Assembly: GCA_904419775.1 (NCBI GenBank)
Contig: CAJFSX010000001.1
Location: 1 to 64,000 of the forward strand
Source: Candidatus Pararuminococcus gallinarum
GTDB taxonomy: Bacteria; Bacillota; Clostridia; Oscillospirales; Ruminococcaceae
DNA length: 64,000 nucleotides
Reading direction: 5' to 3'
A model generated the notes under the pieces. That model saw only the letters and a program-made list of their open reading frames with translations. It was not told the origin of the DNA and did not search any database. Both the position numbers and the translations under genes were made by a program. Positions 53,369-62,103 of this stretch are shown piece by piece (the first letter of the stretch is position 1; each line of letters starts with the position of its first letter).

Positions 53369-54793
53369 TTAGTTATAGGTGGTTTCCGCCAGCGTCACCG
53401 CAAGAGACACCTGCTGGCCGTTTCTTTCCACTACAATCGTGATCTTATCGCCAGCGGTGTGGCTCTGGATAATCTCCTTGAGCTGAGATCCGCTTTCAAT
53501 GGCAGTGCCATCTACCGATACGATCCGGTCGCCTGCCTGCATACCGGCTAAAGCGGCATTTCCATCTACATTGACCTGCTGGACATAAACGCCCTGTTGA
53601 TCGACACGGTATCTGGCCTGCGCCTCATCACTGGTAATGTCGATGGTGGTGACGCCCAGCTCAAAACGGCCTCTCACATAGCCATAGTCGATCAGGCTGT
53701 CTAAAACCTCCTTGACATCGTTGATGGGGATGGCAAATCCCAAGCCTTCCACGTTTTCACCGGTGGATTTTGCCACCACTAGACCGATCAGTTCGCCTTT
53801 GTCATTAAAGAGTCCACCGCCGGAGTTGCCAGGGTTGATGGCTGCGTTGGTCTGCAGCAGATTCATGGTCTCCCCGTCCAGGGTGATCTCACGGTCCAGG
53901 GCGCTGATGATACCGTTGGTAACGGTGCCGCCCAACTGGCCCAAAGGATTGCCGATGGCAATGGCTGTCTGGCCCACCTGAAGGGTGTCGGAGTCGCCTA
54001 AGGTTGCCGGGGTCAGCCCCTCGGCGTCAATCTTGATGACAGCCACATCGGTTTCAGGGTCGGTGCCCACCAACTTCGCATCATAGGTATCCCCATTTTT
54101 CAGCCGGACGGTCACTGTGTTGGCGTCCTCAATAACATGGTTATTGGTGATGATATATCCATCCTCCGAAATGATGACACCGCTGCCGGCGCCGGAGGAA
54201 ATATATTGCTCCATAAAGAATCCGCCGTTGGTCACGCTTTCTGTGGTAATCTCTACCACAGAATTCTGGGTCATTTCCACCACCTGCTGTACTGTCAAGC
54301 TGCCGGTATCGGCGCTGACGGTAGAAGCCGGCGCGGAGGTGCTTCCGCTACTGGCCTGCGTCGTTGACCCTTGCCGTAGGCTGGCGGAGAGATACCCGCC
54401 GCCAAAGCCCGCAGCGGCTGAGACCACAACTCCTGCGGCCAGGATAAAAGCCGCCGCCTTCATCGTCATGGGACGGGATGGCTTTTTCTCCTTAGGCACT
54501 TTTGGTTTTTTCTCCTTAGGCGCCTGTCTCGGCTGGGACGCGTACCAATCGGTGCTGCGTCCGGTGCTTCCGCTGTCCTGTTGGCCAGAAGGAGCGTCCG
54601 ACATGGTCCAACCGGTTTCCGGTGTGGTACCTCCGTAAGTCGTTTGACTATCATCCGGCTGGGGTGCGAAACCGGATGCAGCGGCCTGTTGGGAATCAGA
54701 TGGGCTCTCATTATCTATTTCCTGTTGGGACTTATTCTCTTCCCGCAAAAAATCAAACAAACCGTTCTCCTCATGATTTCTGTCGTCATACAT
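53369..54793 (-). CDS. htrA: Membrane-anchored HtrA-type serine protease
   Basis: 474 residues. A disordered acidic/Gln/Ser-rich cytoplasmic N-terminus (about 1-105) with a K-P-rich stretch precedes one membrane span (about 110-135). The extracytoplasmic trypsin-like domain carries the triad His (T-N-N-H-V-I-E), Asp (T-D-V-A-V-I) and Ser (P-G-N-S-G-G-G), followed by a PDZ domain (about 375-470). It is a surface quality-control protease. Start at 54793: GAGGAGG lies 8 nt upstream, better than the ATG 39 nt earlier. Confidence 0.93.
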   Translation of the reverse strand: MYDDRNHEENGLFDFLREENKSQQEIDNESPSDSQQAAASGFAPQPDDSQTTYGGTTPETGWTMSDAPSGQQDSGSTGRSTDWYASQPRQAPKEKKPKVPKEKKPSRPMTMKAAAFILAAGVVVSAAAGFGGGYLSASLRQGSTTQASSGSTSAPASTVSADTGSLTVQQVVEMTQNSVVEITTESVTNGGFFMEQYISSGAGSGVIISEDGYIITNNHVIEDANTVTVRLKNGDTYDAKLVGTDPETDVAVIKIDAEGLTPATLGDSDTLQVGQTAIAIGNPLGQLGGTVTNGIISALDREITLDGETMNLLQTNAAINPGNSGGGLFNDKGELIGLVVAKSTGENVEGLGFAIPINDVKEVLDSLIDYGYVRGRFELGVTTIDITSDEAQARYRVDQQGVYVQQVNVDGNAALAGMQAGDRIVSVDGTAIESGSQLKEIIQSHTAGDKITIVVERNGQQVSLAVTLAETTYN

Positions 54794-55058
54794 AGCAGGT
54801 TCCTCCTCATTTATATACATTGTCTTTGTCATTTGATTTTGGTTGTCTTTTCTGTTCCTGATTACGTTTTATAGTATAACCAGGCCAAGTGACAGTTTTT
54901 TGAATGGAAACTGAATAGCGAATGAAAGTAAATCATTCATTTTGTAAACAAAACCGCCGTTTATGACCAAACAACGAACAACTCTTAAACAATCTTTTAT
55001 CTGGACTTTTCTGTGATTTTCACCAAGAGATCCGTCAGATTTTCTGAAGGTCCTTTCC

Positions 55059-55087
55059 TTGCAATTCCCTGTGGGGACAACTATAAT
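55059..55087 (+). promoter_or_regulatory. Promoter of the VOC gene
   Basis: TTGCAA (55059-55064) and TATAAT (55082-55087) with a 17-bp spacer, about 45 nt before the start. Confidence 0.75.
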
Positions 55088-55132
55088 AGAGACAGGCGTT
55101 TTCACTATTTTTATAAAAGAGGTGTGTGTATT

Positions 55133-55510
55133 ATGAAAAATAATCCCGTCGGTTTGGCCCACATCGGTCTGCCTGTGAAAGATTTCAAAACATCCGTGGA
55201 ATTCTATAAGAGCCTCGGCTTTAATGAAGTCGTCATGCTGGAAGAATCCTGCATGCTGGAGAACAATGGATGTACCATGGAAATCTATCAGCGCCATGAC
55301 GACCTTTCCCAGAAACCCATCGGCATTATCGACCACATTGCCTTTGTCTCCAACGACATTGACGCCGCCTATGAAGAGGCTGTTTCCTTAGGATACAAAA
55401 TCACCACCCAGGGCATCGAATCCAATGATATGTTCGCTCCCAAGTCCAACCGGTATTTTAAAATTTCCGGTCCCGACGGCGAAGAGCTGGAATTTGCCCA
55501 GGTAAAATAA
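55133..55510 (+). CDS. VOC/glyoxalase-family protein
   Basis: A 125-residue vicinal-oxygen-chelate protein: two beta-alpha-beta-beta-beta modules. Metal-ligand positions look present: His in L-A-H-I-G-L near 9, Glu in C-T-M-E-I-Y near 50, His in I-D-H-I-A-F near 70 and Glu in E-L-E-F-A near the end. It could be a lactoylglutathione lyase-like, methylmalonyl-CoA epimerase-like or dioxygenase-like enzyme; sequence alone does not decide. It is a single-gene unit with its own promoter and terminator. Confidence 0.85.
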   Translation: MKNNPVGLAHIGLPVKDFKTSVEFYKSLGFNEVVMLEESCMLENNGCTMEIYQRHDDLSQKPIGIIDHIAFVSNDIDAAYEEAVSLGYKITTQGIESNDMFAPKSNRYFKISGPDGEELEFAQVK

Positions 55511-55518
55511 GAGAATCT

Positions 55519-55549
55519 AAAAAGCACCGGCTAGGCCGGTGCTTTTTTT
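55519..55549 (+). terminator. Bidirectional terminator between the VOC and regulator genes
   Basis: An 11-bp stem (55521-55531 with 55535-55545) plus T run; the minus-strand side also ends in T's, so it serves both convergent genes. Confidence 0.85.
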
Positions 55550-55566
55550 ATCGGATATGATAGGAG

Positions 55567-56400
55567 TTACCGTTCCATGGGCTCATGGTCCAGAGTGCGG
55601 ATTTTTTTGACGGACATCGGCATCCCTTCCCCTGAAGCGCGGCGGACAATCCCCACCACGACGCCCATGCAGTATAAATCGTCACTGTCACCCACCTGGA
55701 TAATCGGCACCTTTCGGTTAATGGAGATCAGCTTGGTAACGCCCTTGCTGTGAAAATATCTTCGCACAAATCCTTCCCCATTGAGGAGAAACGCGCCGAT
55801 CTGGTTGTGCTTCACCTCGCCCTGCCGGACCCCCAGCAGGTCCCCTTTGCAGTAAAGAGGCGCCATGGCGTCTCCCGTGACCTGGACCACAAAGTCCGAT
55901 TGGCGGGAGATGTTGTCGTCCTGGATGAGCATTTCCTCCACCAGCGCCGCGCCTATGGCCACGCCCTGTCCGCCGGCGGCCGCCGCTAAATATACCGGAA
56001 GCCGCCTGCTCCCGGCCTTTTCTCCGCTTCCTCTGACCTGCTGCAGCTGTCCCGCCAGCCGCTCTACTACCTCTTTTTCTCGGGAGGTGCAACATCGGAA
56101 TCTTTCTACCAATAGCCGTTCCCTCTCACTGATGGCATAAAAGTCGTACTTTTCCGCCAGCGCCGTCACGGCGCTCTCAGCGCATTCCACCGGAACATCG
56201 TCGTCCATCAAATAGCGCACCGCTACATCGAAAGCCACCGCCAACCGTTCCACACTGCTCAAAGACGGCCGCTTGGTTTCCCCGCATAAAATTTTGTTCA
56301 GGGTACCGATGGGTATCCCGCTCTTTCTCGATAGCTCCCGGGTCGTCATCCTGTCCCGTTTTTTTAGATAAATGAGCTTTTCTACCATGCACGATTTCAT
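55567..56400 (-). CDS. XRE-HTH regulator with a catalytically dead S24 (LexA-like) domain
   Basis: 277 residues. The N-terminal HTH (about 3-66) has M-T-T-R-E-L-S-R-K-S-G-I-P-I-G-T-L-N-K-I-L. The C-terminal S24 domain begins near 135 (L-P-V-Y-L-A-A-A-A-G, the usual self-cleavage region). In V-T-G-D-A-M-A-P the catalytic serine is alanine (codon GCC, about residue 178). The expected lysine in the later V-K-R-type strand reads F-V-R-R. So RecA-driven autocleavage looks lost, and the domain may only dimerise or bind a ligand. Divergent from the small gene at 56534, which may be its target. Confidence 0.88.
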   Translation of the reverse strand: MKSCMVEKLIYLKKRDRMTTRELSRKSGIPIGTLNKILCGETKRPSLSSVERLAVAFDVAVRYLMDDDVPVECAESAVTALAEKYDFYAISERERLLVERFRCCTSREKEVVERLAGQLQQVRGSGEKAGSRRLPVYLAAAAGGQGVAIGAALVEEMLIQDDNISRQSDFVVQVTGDAMAPLYCKGDLLGVRQGEVKHNQIGAFLLNGEGFVRRYFHSKGVTKLISINRKVPIIQVGDSDDLYCMGVVVGIVRRASGEGMPMSVKKIRTLDHEPMER

Positions 56401-56471
56401 CATAATCCCTCCTCAATTATCCGTTTATGGTAAAAAATCCCTATATTTCTTTTGTTTTTCACAAACAGCCC

Positions 56472-56499
56472 TTGACAATACCAACCGTTTCTTTATAAT
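56472..56499 (+). promoter_or_regulatory. Promoter of the 83-residue gene
   Basis: TTGACA (56472-56477) and TATAAT (56494-56499), 16-bp spacer, within the divergent gap to the S24-like regulator. Confidence 0.75.
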
Positions 56500-56533
56500 C
56501 AAAATATACAAATTGTAAAGGAGTTGCCATGGG

Positions 56534-56785
56534 ATGAACAGGTACTACGTGGTGAAAAGCCCATCCAACGGTTGCTTTAGCATTCATGCAGTAACCGGTG
56601 AGAAAGTTGAGGGCCTTTTTCCCAACCGCCAGATAGCGGAAAAAATTGCACAGCGATTCAATGAGTTGGAACTATCGACCATACATTTTTATGAGGTCAT
56701 CGAAGATTTGCTGTGCTCCTATAATAAAACGCTAGAGGTTGCCGGATTGCAGTGGCTAAACCAGCAGCAGTTGCGTTTTTTATGA
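56534..56785 (+). CDS. Hypothetical small protein, 83 residues
   Basis: I do not recognise a family. It is soluble and mixed alpha/beta, starting M-N-R-Y-Y-V-V-K-S-P with F-N-E-L-E-L-S-T-I-H in the middle. It has a near-consensus promoter, AAAGGAG and a strong terminator, so it is a real gene. A two-codon frame (ATG-GGA-TGA at 56529) overlaps its ATG. It is transcribed divergently from the S24-like regulator, the usual layout of a repressor and its controlled gene. Confidence 0.75.
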   Translation: MNRYYVVKSPSNGCFSIHAVTGEKVEGLFPNRQIAEKIAQRFNELELSTIHFYEVIEDLLCSYNKTLEVAGLQWLNQQQLRFL

Positions 56786-56844
56786 TATCGAATCTATTAT
56801 ATTTCTGTTATAAAACGATGTCAATATGATGTCGTTGTTCGTGT

Positions 56845-56882
56845 AAAAAGGGCGGCGGACCATGAGTCCGCCGCCCTTTTTT
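56845..56882 (+). terminator. Bidirectional terminator
   Basis: A 15-bp GC stem flanked by A5 and T6, between the small gene and the convergent glycosyltransferase. Confidence 0.85.
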
Positions 56883-56889
56883 CGTTGGT

Positions 56890-57849
56890 CTATTGTTTTA
56901 AAAACGTTTCGATAATATACCGAGGCCGATGCTTGACCTCACCATAAATTTTGCCTATGTACTCCCCGATGACACCCAAACAGAGCAGCTGGATGCCGCC
57001 GATGAGCCAGATGGACGCGGCCAGGGTGGTCCATCCCGGGACGGTATGTCCCATCAGCCACACGATCAAGGAATAGAGAAGCACCAGAATGGAGACAAAG
57101 AAGATGACAAAGCCGATGGTGGCAATGAGCCGGATGGGCTTGACGCTAAAGGAGGTAATTCCATCAAAGGCAAAGGCGATCATCTTTTTGAGGGGGTATT
57201 TGGATTCCCCGGCAAAGCGTTCGTGGCGTTCATAGGTGACAATCCCGCTTTGATAGCCGATGAGGGGAACGATCCCCCGCAGAAACAGGTTGACCTCATC
57301 AAATTGGGAGAGGGATTCCAGCGCACGCCGGCTCATAAGGCGGTAATCCGCATGATCCTCCACAATATCCACCCCAAGGGCCTTCATGAATTTGTAAAAG
57401 CCCCGGGCCGTACTCCGTTTAAAGAAGGTGTCGGTATCCCGCTTACTGCGCACGCCGTAGACCACGTCGCAGCCTTCCTGGAATTTTTCCAGGAAGCCGT
57501 CCACCGCCTCAATGTCGTCCTGGAGATCCGCATCCATGGAGATAGCGCAGTCACACAGCTCTTTGGCGGTCATCAGCCCCGCCAGCAGGGCGTTCTGATG
57601 CCCCTTGTTCCGGGAGAGCTTCAGGCCACAGACATAGCTATTTTCCTGACACAGTTCCTCAATGATGCTCCAGGTGGCGTCCTTACTGCCGTCGTTGACA
57701 AAGAGCATCCGGCTGTCGCCGGAAATTTTCCGCTGGGCCATCAGGCTTTCCAGCTTGGCGGTCAGCCGTTTGGCCGTTTCGTGGAGCACCTCCTGCTCGT
57801 TATAGCAGGGCACCACAATATAGAGTACCGGGCTTGTCACATTCTTCAC
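56890..57849 (-). CDS. Membrane-bound family 2 glycosyltransferase (GtrB/DPM1-like)
   Basis: 319 residues. A GT-A domain (about 1-220) opens V-V-P-C-Y-N-E-Q-E and has the metal motif S-M-D-A-D-L-Q-D-D near 103. Two C-terminal membrane helices (about 230-300) complete the bactoprenol-phosphate glycosyltransferase layout. It would load a sugar onto undecaprenyl phosphate on the inner face. Start GTG at 57849, 9 nt after the YfhO-like gene, so the pair is co-transcribed. Ribosome site weak. Confidence 0.9.
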   Translation of the reverse strand: MKNVTSPVLYIVVPCYNEQEVLHETAKRLTAKLESLMAQRKISGDSRMLFVNDGSKDATWSIIEELCQENSYVCGLKLSRNKGHQNALLAGLMTAKELCDCAISMDADLQDDIEAVDGFLEKFQEGCDVVYGVRSKRDTDTFFKRSTARGFYKFMKALGVDIVEDHADYRLMSRRALESLSQFDEVNLFLRGIVPLIGYQSGIVTYERHERFAGESKYPLKKMIAFAFDGITSFSVKPIRLIATIGFVIFFVSILVLLYSLIVWLMGHTVPGWTTLAASIWLIGGIQLLCLGVIGEYIGKIYGEVKHRPRYIIETFLKQ

Positions 57850-57858
57850 GCCTTTCTT

Positions 57859-60312
57859 TTATTTCTTCTCCTGATCCGGCGGATTCTCTTCGCCGGAATC
57901 TCTTTCATCGCAATCCTCCAAAAGGTCTTCCCAGTCCTGCGCCGCCGGGATGATTTCCCCCGGCCGGGGCGCTGCCAGCGCCTGGGCGGAGACCCGCTTT
58001 TTGCTGCGGCGCACCCACAGCAGATAGGCCGCCAGCACCAGGATGCTGGCCCCTGTCACCCCAAGGCCCGGAATCAACCCTGGCGCCACATATTCAAAGC
58101 GGATTTCACAGGGGCCTGCCGGCACCTTCACCGCCATAAAGCCAATGCTCACCTGTTCGATTTCCACCGGTTCCCCGTTGACGGTGGCGCTCCATCCGTC
58201 GTCGTAGGGGACGCTGAAGAACATCAGGTTTTCCCTGTCCAGATTGGCCGTGGCCGTAAAGCCGCGGTTGTCGATTTCAAAGGTGTCACAGCTCATGGAG
58301 CGCCGGTCCAGGCAGTCCTCCAGATACTGTTCCCGGGTAAGGTCGGGGAAGGCGCTGTTGGGCAGCGGCTCCAATATATCCCCATACTCCGCGATCTGCT
58401 CGTCGGTTAGGTAGAGCGCCTGCATCAGCAGGTTGGAGCGTTTGGACTCGGTGCAGGTCTCAAAAGCGGTGTCGTCGATATAATAATCATAGGCAAAGCC
58501 CATGGGTACAAAATACTGGTTTTCGTAGATATCGTGCCCTAACTGGTTGTCCACCTTTTCAAAGCCGGGAAGATCCGGCGCCTCTTCCGCGTCCTGGTCG
58601 GCAAAAAGATATTTGACCGAGAGCAGCCCCCGCAGGGCATACAAGGAGATATCCGGCTTGGAGGAAACATCCCGGGTTACCCCCACCTCCGGGTAAAACT
58701 CCATGAGGGAAACCGGCACAATGGAGTGGAAGGCCTGGATGTTGGGCAGATGCCAGAACATCCCCAGATTGGTGGTGGTCTCGTAAAAATCGCTGCGGTA
58801 GAAGGCGTCATCCTCCGGCAGCTGGAGCTGATCCCGCCCCTGGATGGCGGTCTCTACAATCTCCCCGCCGTTGGTGCTGAAATAGCCCATGCCCAGATAG
58901 ATCATTCCGAAGCAGGCGCTCACCCCCATGACCCCGCTGAGGAGGAAGGCAATAAATCGGGGATCCTTCCGGTAGTGATGCATAATCAGATAGCACAGCA
59001 CAAAGCAGACCGCCGCCATGAGCACATAGGCCCAGAACTGGCCGGCATCAGCGGCAAGGCCGATCCGCCATTCCCCATCCACCTTCTGGGGGGTGAGCCC
59101 CACCGGAACGGCGATGATGAGGGAGATGATCCCGGTCCACCTCATCCCACGCATAAAGTCCACCTGGGGACTGTCCAGAGCCTTGGCAGAGGCCAAAGCC
59201 ATCAGGAGGATGGGCATATAAAACCAACGGGCATAATAGGAATTGTTCAGCAGGATAAACAGGGCGTTGAGGCCAGGCACCAAAGCTATCACCAGGCAGA
59301 TGCAGAGCATCCGTTTCAGCCAGTTTTTCTTCACCGAGAGCAGGTAGGCCAAGACCCCCGACATACTAAACAAGGGCAGCCATGCCGAAAGGGAGGACCA
59401 TTTCCCGCCGTGGTCGGGGAAGAAGTTGGGGGCGGGAGGCAGATCCGGCGGGAAGAACAGGGACTGGATGATCCCGCAGTAGCGCTGGGGATGGCTGTAA
59501 AGCCACAGGTTCCACCCCGAGAGGAGGGAGTCGGTGCCGGTGCGGGGGTTGCCCAGGATGGCCAGCACCGAGGGCAGGAAGATAAAGAGGGCCAGCCCCA
59601 TCCCCAGCACCGCCTCGAAAAAGAGCCAGAGGAACCGCTGAAAGCTCAACCGGAAGCTGGGGCTTGTCAGCCGCACAAAAAAGTAGAGGATGGTAAAGAC
59701 TACTTCCCCGATAAAGAACCAATAGTTGACAATGGCGTTGACCGCCACCGCCAGGGCAAAAACCCCTCTGCGGTCATGGAGGACAAACTCCTCCAGGGCG
59801 ATGAGGAGCAGGGGATAGAAGACCATGGCCTCATGGAAATGGTTAAAAAAGATATTATAGATGCCAAAGCCGGAAAACGCATAGAGCAATCCGCCCACCA
59901 GGGCGTAATTCTGGTTGCGGACAAACCGGGAGATAAAAGCGTACCCTGTCAGAGAGACGCAGGCGAATTTCAGCACCAACAAAGGCGCCATCAGGTAGGG
60001 GACAAAGCTGGTGGGGAAGAGCAGGGTCAGCCAGAAAAAGGGGCTCATGAGAAGGTAAAAACTGTAGGAGCCGATAAAGTTGGCCCCTAGATCGGTATAC
60101 CAGTTCCAGAAGATATCCCCGGAGCGGATAGCCTCATGGGCCAGCTTATAAAAGGGGATCTGCTGGACGTTAAAATCACCGTAGAAGGTAAAGTATCCGC
60201 CGCCCATAATGACGTAGGGCAGAAACATCACCGCCGCCGTCAGAAGAGCCAGAAAAAACGCCTGTTTATACTTTTTGGTGGAGCCGTTCTCCAAACTCTG
60301 TACCAAATCCAT
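57859..60312 (-). CDS. YfhO-family polytopic membrane glycosyltransferase
   Basis: 817 residues with about a dozen membrane helices followed by a large extracytoplasmic region (about 520-760) and a last helix near 765-785. The N-terminal loop G-D-F-N-V-Q-Q-I-P-F-Y and N-W-Y-T-D-L-G-A-N fit YfhO, a GT-C enzyme that in Bacillus/Listeria puts sugars on lipoteichoic acid. With the adjacent lipid-sugar transferase it forms a two-gene cell-surface glycosylation unit. Start at 60312; the frame extends further but over the promoter. Confidence 0.88.
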   Translation of the reverse strand: MDLVQSLENGSTKKYKQAFFLALLTAAVMFLPYVIMGGGYFTFYGDFNVQQIPFYKLAHEAIRSGDIFWNWYTDLGANFIGSYSFYLLMSPFFWLTLLFPTSFVPYLMAPLLVLKFACVSLTGYAFISRFVRNQNYALVGGLLYAFSGFGIYNIFFNHFHEAMVFYPLLLIALEEFVLHDRRGVFALAVAVNAIVNYWFFIGEVVFTILYFFVRLTSPSFRLSFQRFLWLFFEAVLGMGLALFIFLPSVLAILGNPRTGTDSLLSGWNLWLYSHPQRYCGIIQSLFFPPDLPPAPNFFPDHGGKWSSLSAWLPLFSMSGVLAYLLSVKKNWLKRMLCICLVIALVPGLNALFILLNNSYYARWFYMPILLMALASAKALDSPQVDFMRGMRWTGIISLIIAVPVGLTPQKVDGEWRIGLAADAGQFWAYVLMAAVCFVLCYLIMHHYRKDPRFIAFLLSGVMGVSACFGMIYLGMGYFSTNGGEIVETAIQGRDQLQLPEDDAFYRSDFYETTTNLGMFWHLPNIQAFHSIVPVSLMEFYPEVGVTRDVSSKPDISLYALRGLLSVKYLFADQDAEEAPDLPGFEKVDNQLGHDIYENQYFVPMGFAYDYYIDDTAFETCTESKRSNLLMQALYLTDEQIAEYGDILEPLPNSAFPDLTREQYLEDCLDRRSMSCDTFEIDNRGFTATANLDRENLMFFSVPYDDGWSATVNGEPVEIEQVSIGFMAVKVPAGPCEIRFEYVAPGLIPGLGVTGASILVLAAYLLWVRRSKKRVSAQALAAPRPGEIIPAAQDWEDLLEDCDERDSGEENPPDQEKK

Positions 60313-60427
60313 GGGTTTCACCGCCTGTTTCTTTTCTTTCTCAGTGTCATAAAATCTATAAAAAAATGCGTATTTCTTTATTTTGGCATTGATTTTGCCT
60401 TGGCAGCAAAACTGCCGCTTCTGGGTT

Positions 60428-60456
60428 ATTATACCACAATTTGCCCATCCGGTCAG
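60428..60456 (-). promoter_or_regulatory. Promoter of the YfhO/glycosyltransferase operon
   Basis: TATAAT (60428-60433) with a weak CTGACC (60451-60456), spacer 17 bp, minus strand. Confidence 0.5.
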
Positions 60457-60619
60457 CATGGGCCTGAAAAAGTCATAAAAAATTAAGCCCGGCGGTGGAA
60501 AACCCCTGTGGGATCAGGTATACTGAAAACAATATCACTCAGAATATTCTGCCCGCCCCGACAGCATGCCAGCAGGGGCGCCGGCGGGAAGCAATCTCCA
60601 AAGAAAGCAGGCGATCTTT

Positions 60620-61204
60620 ATGGGAAAGGGAAATTTTTTCGCCATGATTTCCCGAATGCAATATATTGACCGGTGGGCCCTCATGCGCAACACCCGCCAG
60701 GAAAACCTCAGCGAACACAGCCTCATGGCCGCTGTCATCGCCCACGCCCTGTGCGTCATCGGCAACCGGCGGCTTCACAAAAACCTGGACGGAAACCGGG
60801 CCGCCGTCCTGGCCCTCTACCATGACGCGGAGGAAATCCTCACCGGGGACCTGCCCACCCCCGTCAAATACTATAATCCCGCCATTCGGCAGGCCTATCA
60901 GCAGGTGGAGCAGGTGGCTGGAAAAAAGCTTCTCTCCATGCTGCCGGAGGATCTGCGCCCCGATTATGAGGCCATCTTCTTCCCGCCCCAAGAGGATGGC
61001 TACCTGCTCCGGTTGGTCAAGGCGGCGGACAAAATCTGCGCCCTGATCAAATGCGTAGAGGAGGAAAAAGCCTCCAACTCTGAATTTTCCAAGGCCAAAG
61101 TCTCCACAGAAAAGGCCATCCGCGCCTATCAACTTCCGGAGGCCGACATCTTTTTGGACGAGTTCATGGCCGGATTCTATCTGACCTTGGACGAATTGGA
61201 TTAA
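60620..61204 (+). CDS. HD-domain 5'-deoxynucleotidase (YfbR-like)
   Basis: 194 residues. The metal-binding histidines/aspartates are in E-H-S-L-M-A near residue 33 and Y-H-D-A-E-E near 71, followed by T-G-D-L-P-T-P-V-K-Y, all as in E. coli YfbR, which hydrolyses dNMPs. Start set at 60620, the M-G-K-G-N-F-F N-terminus; an upstream extension is low complexity. Likely in one unit with the two short genes that follow. Confidence 0.9.
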   Translation: MGKGNFFAMISRMQYIDRWALMRNTRQENLSEHSLMAAVIAHALCVIGNRRLHKNLDGNRAAVLALYHDAEEILTGDLPTPVKYYNPAIRQAYQQVEQVAGKKLLSMLPEDLRPDYEAIFFPPQEDGYLLRLVKAADKICALIKCVEEEKASNSEFSKAKVSTEKAIRAYQLPEADIFLDEFMAGFYLTLDELD

Positions 61205-61255
61205 CCTTCCCATCCGGGCATAGACTGCCCCATCTTTTAAAAAGGAGTCTTTTCT

Positions 61256-61558
61256 ATGCAGTGCAGCCCTATCATTCAACAGGTGGCGGATAGTATCCGC
61301 CAAAGGTATCCGGTAGAGCAGATCATCCTTTACAACGAAAAGCATGCCGTGACCGGGGAGACCACCTCCTTTAAACTCTGTCTTATCCTGGACACCCGGC
61401 GTCCGTCGGAGGTGGAGCGCCAGCTCTATCTGACCATCGACTGCGATATTCCCTTTGACCTGCTCATCTACACCCCCGCCCAGTGGAACCATCTGAAAAA
61501 TTGTGAGGGTTCCTTTGCCTGGCGGATCGCGCAGACAGGGAGTGTGATCGATGGGTAG
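61256..61558 (+). CDS. Nucleotidyltransferase-fold (MNT-like) protein, degenerate
   Basis: A 100-residue protein whose length, partner and I-L-Y-x-x-x-H-A-x-x-x-T...L-I-L-D pattern match a minimal nucleotidyltransferase. Yet the G-S-x-A-R-G loop that binds NTP is missing (L-Y-N-E-K-H-A-V-T-G in its place). It overlaps the HEPN gene by 8 nt. In active MNT/HEPN pairs the MNT enzyme AMPylates the HEPN toxin; this copy probably cannot. Confidence 0.6.
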   Translation: MQCSPIIQQVADSIRQRYPVEQIILYNEKHAVTGETTSFKLCLILDTRRPSEVERQLYLTIDCDIPFDLLIYTPAQWNHLKNCEGSFAWRIAQTGSVIDG

Positions 61559-61988
61559 GCGAAGAATCAATCCCCGGGATTCCCGGCGGTATTACGATTG
61601 GTTCAACCAGGCCGAGGACGATATGGCCGCCGCCCAGCTGCTGATGCAGAATGAGCGGTGCTACAATCTTTCCGCTTTCCACTGCCAACAGGCCATTGAG
61701 AAGGGGCTCAAAGGCTATATCCTCTTCCGCACCGGCAATCTGGTGGACGGTCACAACCTGACCTGGCTTTGCAAACAGGCGGTGAAGCTGGACGGGACCT
61801 TTGCCCGGTGGCTTTCTCAATCGGCCAAGCTCAACCGGTGCTACATTGAGACCCGGTATCCCGCCGACATCCCTCTGGACCTGTCCCTTTCCAAGGTGAA
61901 GGAGGCCTTTCAGATGTCCAGCGATATGCTCGACTTTATCTTTGATCAGTTCGAGAAGGAATCCGGCTTGGAGGCCGATTTTTCCTGA
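61551..61988 (+). CDS. HEPN-domain protein
   Basis: A 145-residue helical protein. F-N-Q-A-E-D-D-M-A-A-A near 18 and A-F-H-C-Q-Q-A-I-E-K-G-L-K-G-Y near 42-56 are classic HEPN helices. The R-x(4-6)-H RNase motif of toxic HEPN proteins is not evident (nearest is R-T-G-N-L-V-D-G-H, spacing 7). It is translationally coupled to the MNT-like gene. Likely a nucleotide- or RNA-binding partner; toxicity is doubtful. Confidence 0.85.
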   Translation: MGRRRINPRDSRRYYDWFNQAEDDMAAAQLLMQNERCYNLSAFHCQQAIEKGLKGYILFRTGNLVDGHNLTWLCKQAVKLDGTFARWLSQSAKLNRCYIETRYPADIPLDLSLSKVKEAFQMSSDMLDFIFDQFEKESGLEADFS

Positions 61989-62007
61989 CGCCGGCCCTCT
62001 TCTCCAG

Positions 62008-62036
62008 TTGCACTCTTTACTATTTTATAATATAAT
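62008..62036 (+). promoter_or_regulatory. Promoter of the 151-residue gene
   Basis: TTGCAC (62008-62013) and TATAAT (62031-62036), 17-bp spacer. Confidence 0.7.
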
Positions 62037-62103
62037 AGTTGTAGTATCGAAATAGATAAAAACAGGTGTATTTCGTGGAGTGATATTGGGGAGGGTAACG
62101 GAG

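Noticed and set aside
58726-60090. A 454-codon plus-strand open frame within the YfhO gene
   Set aside because: Gly/His/Gln-rich shadow of a membrane-protein gene, typical of antisense frames; no start signals.
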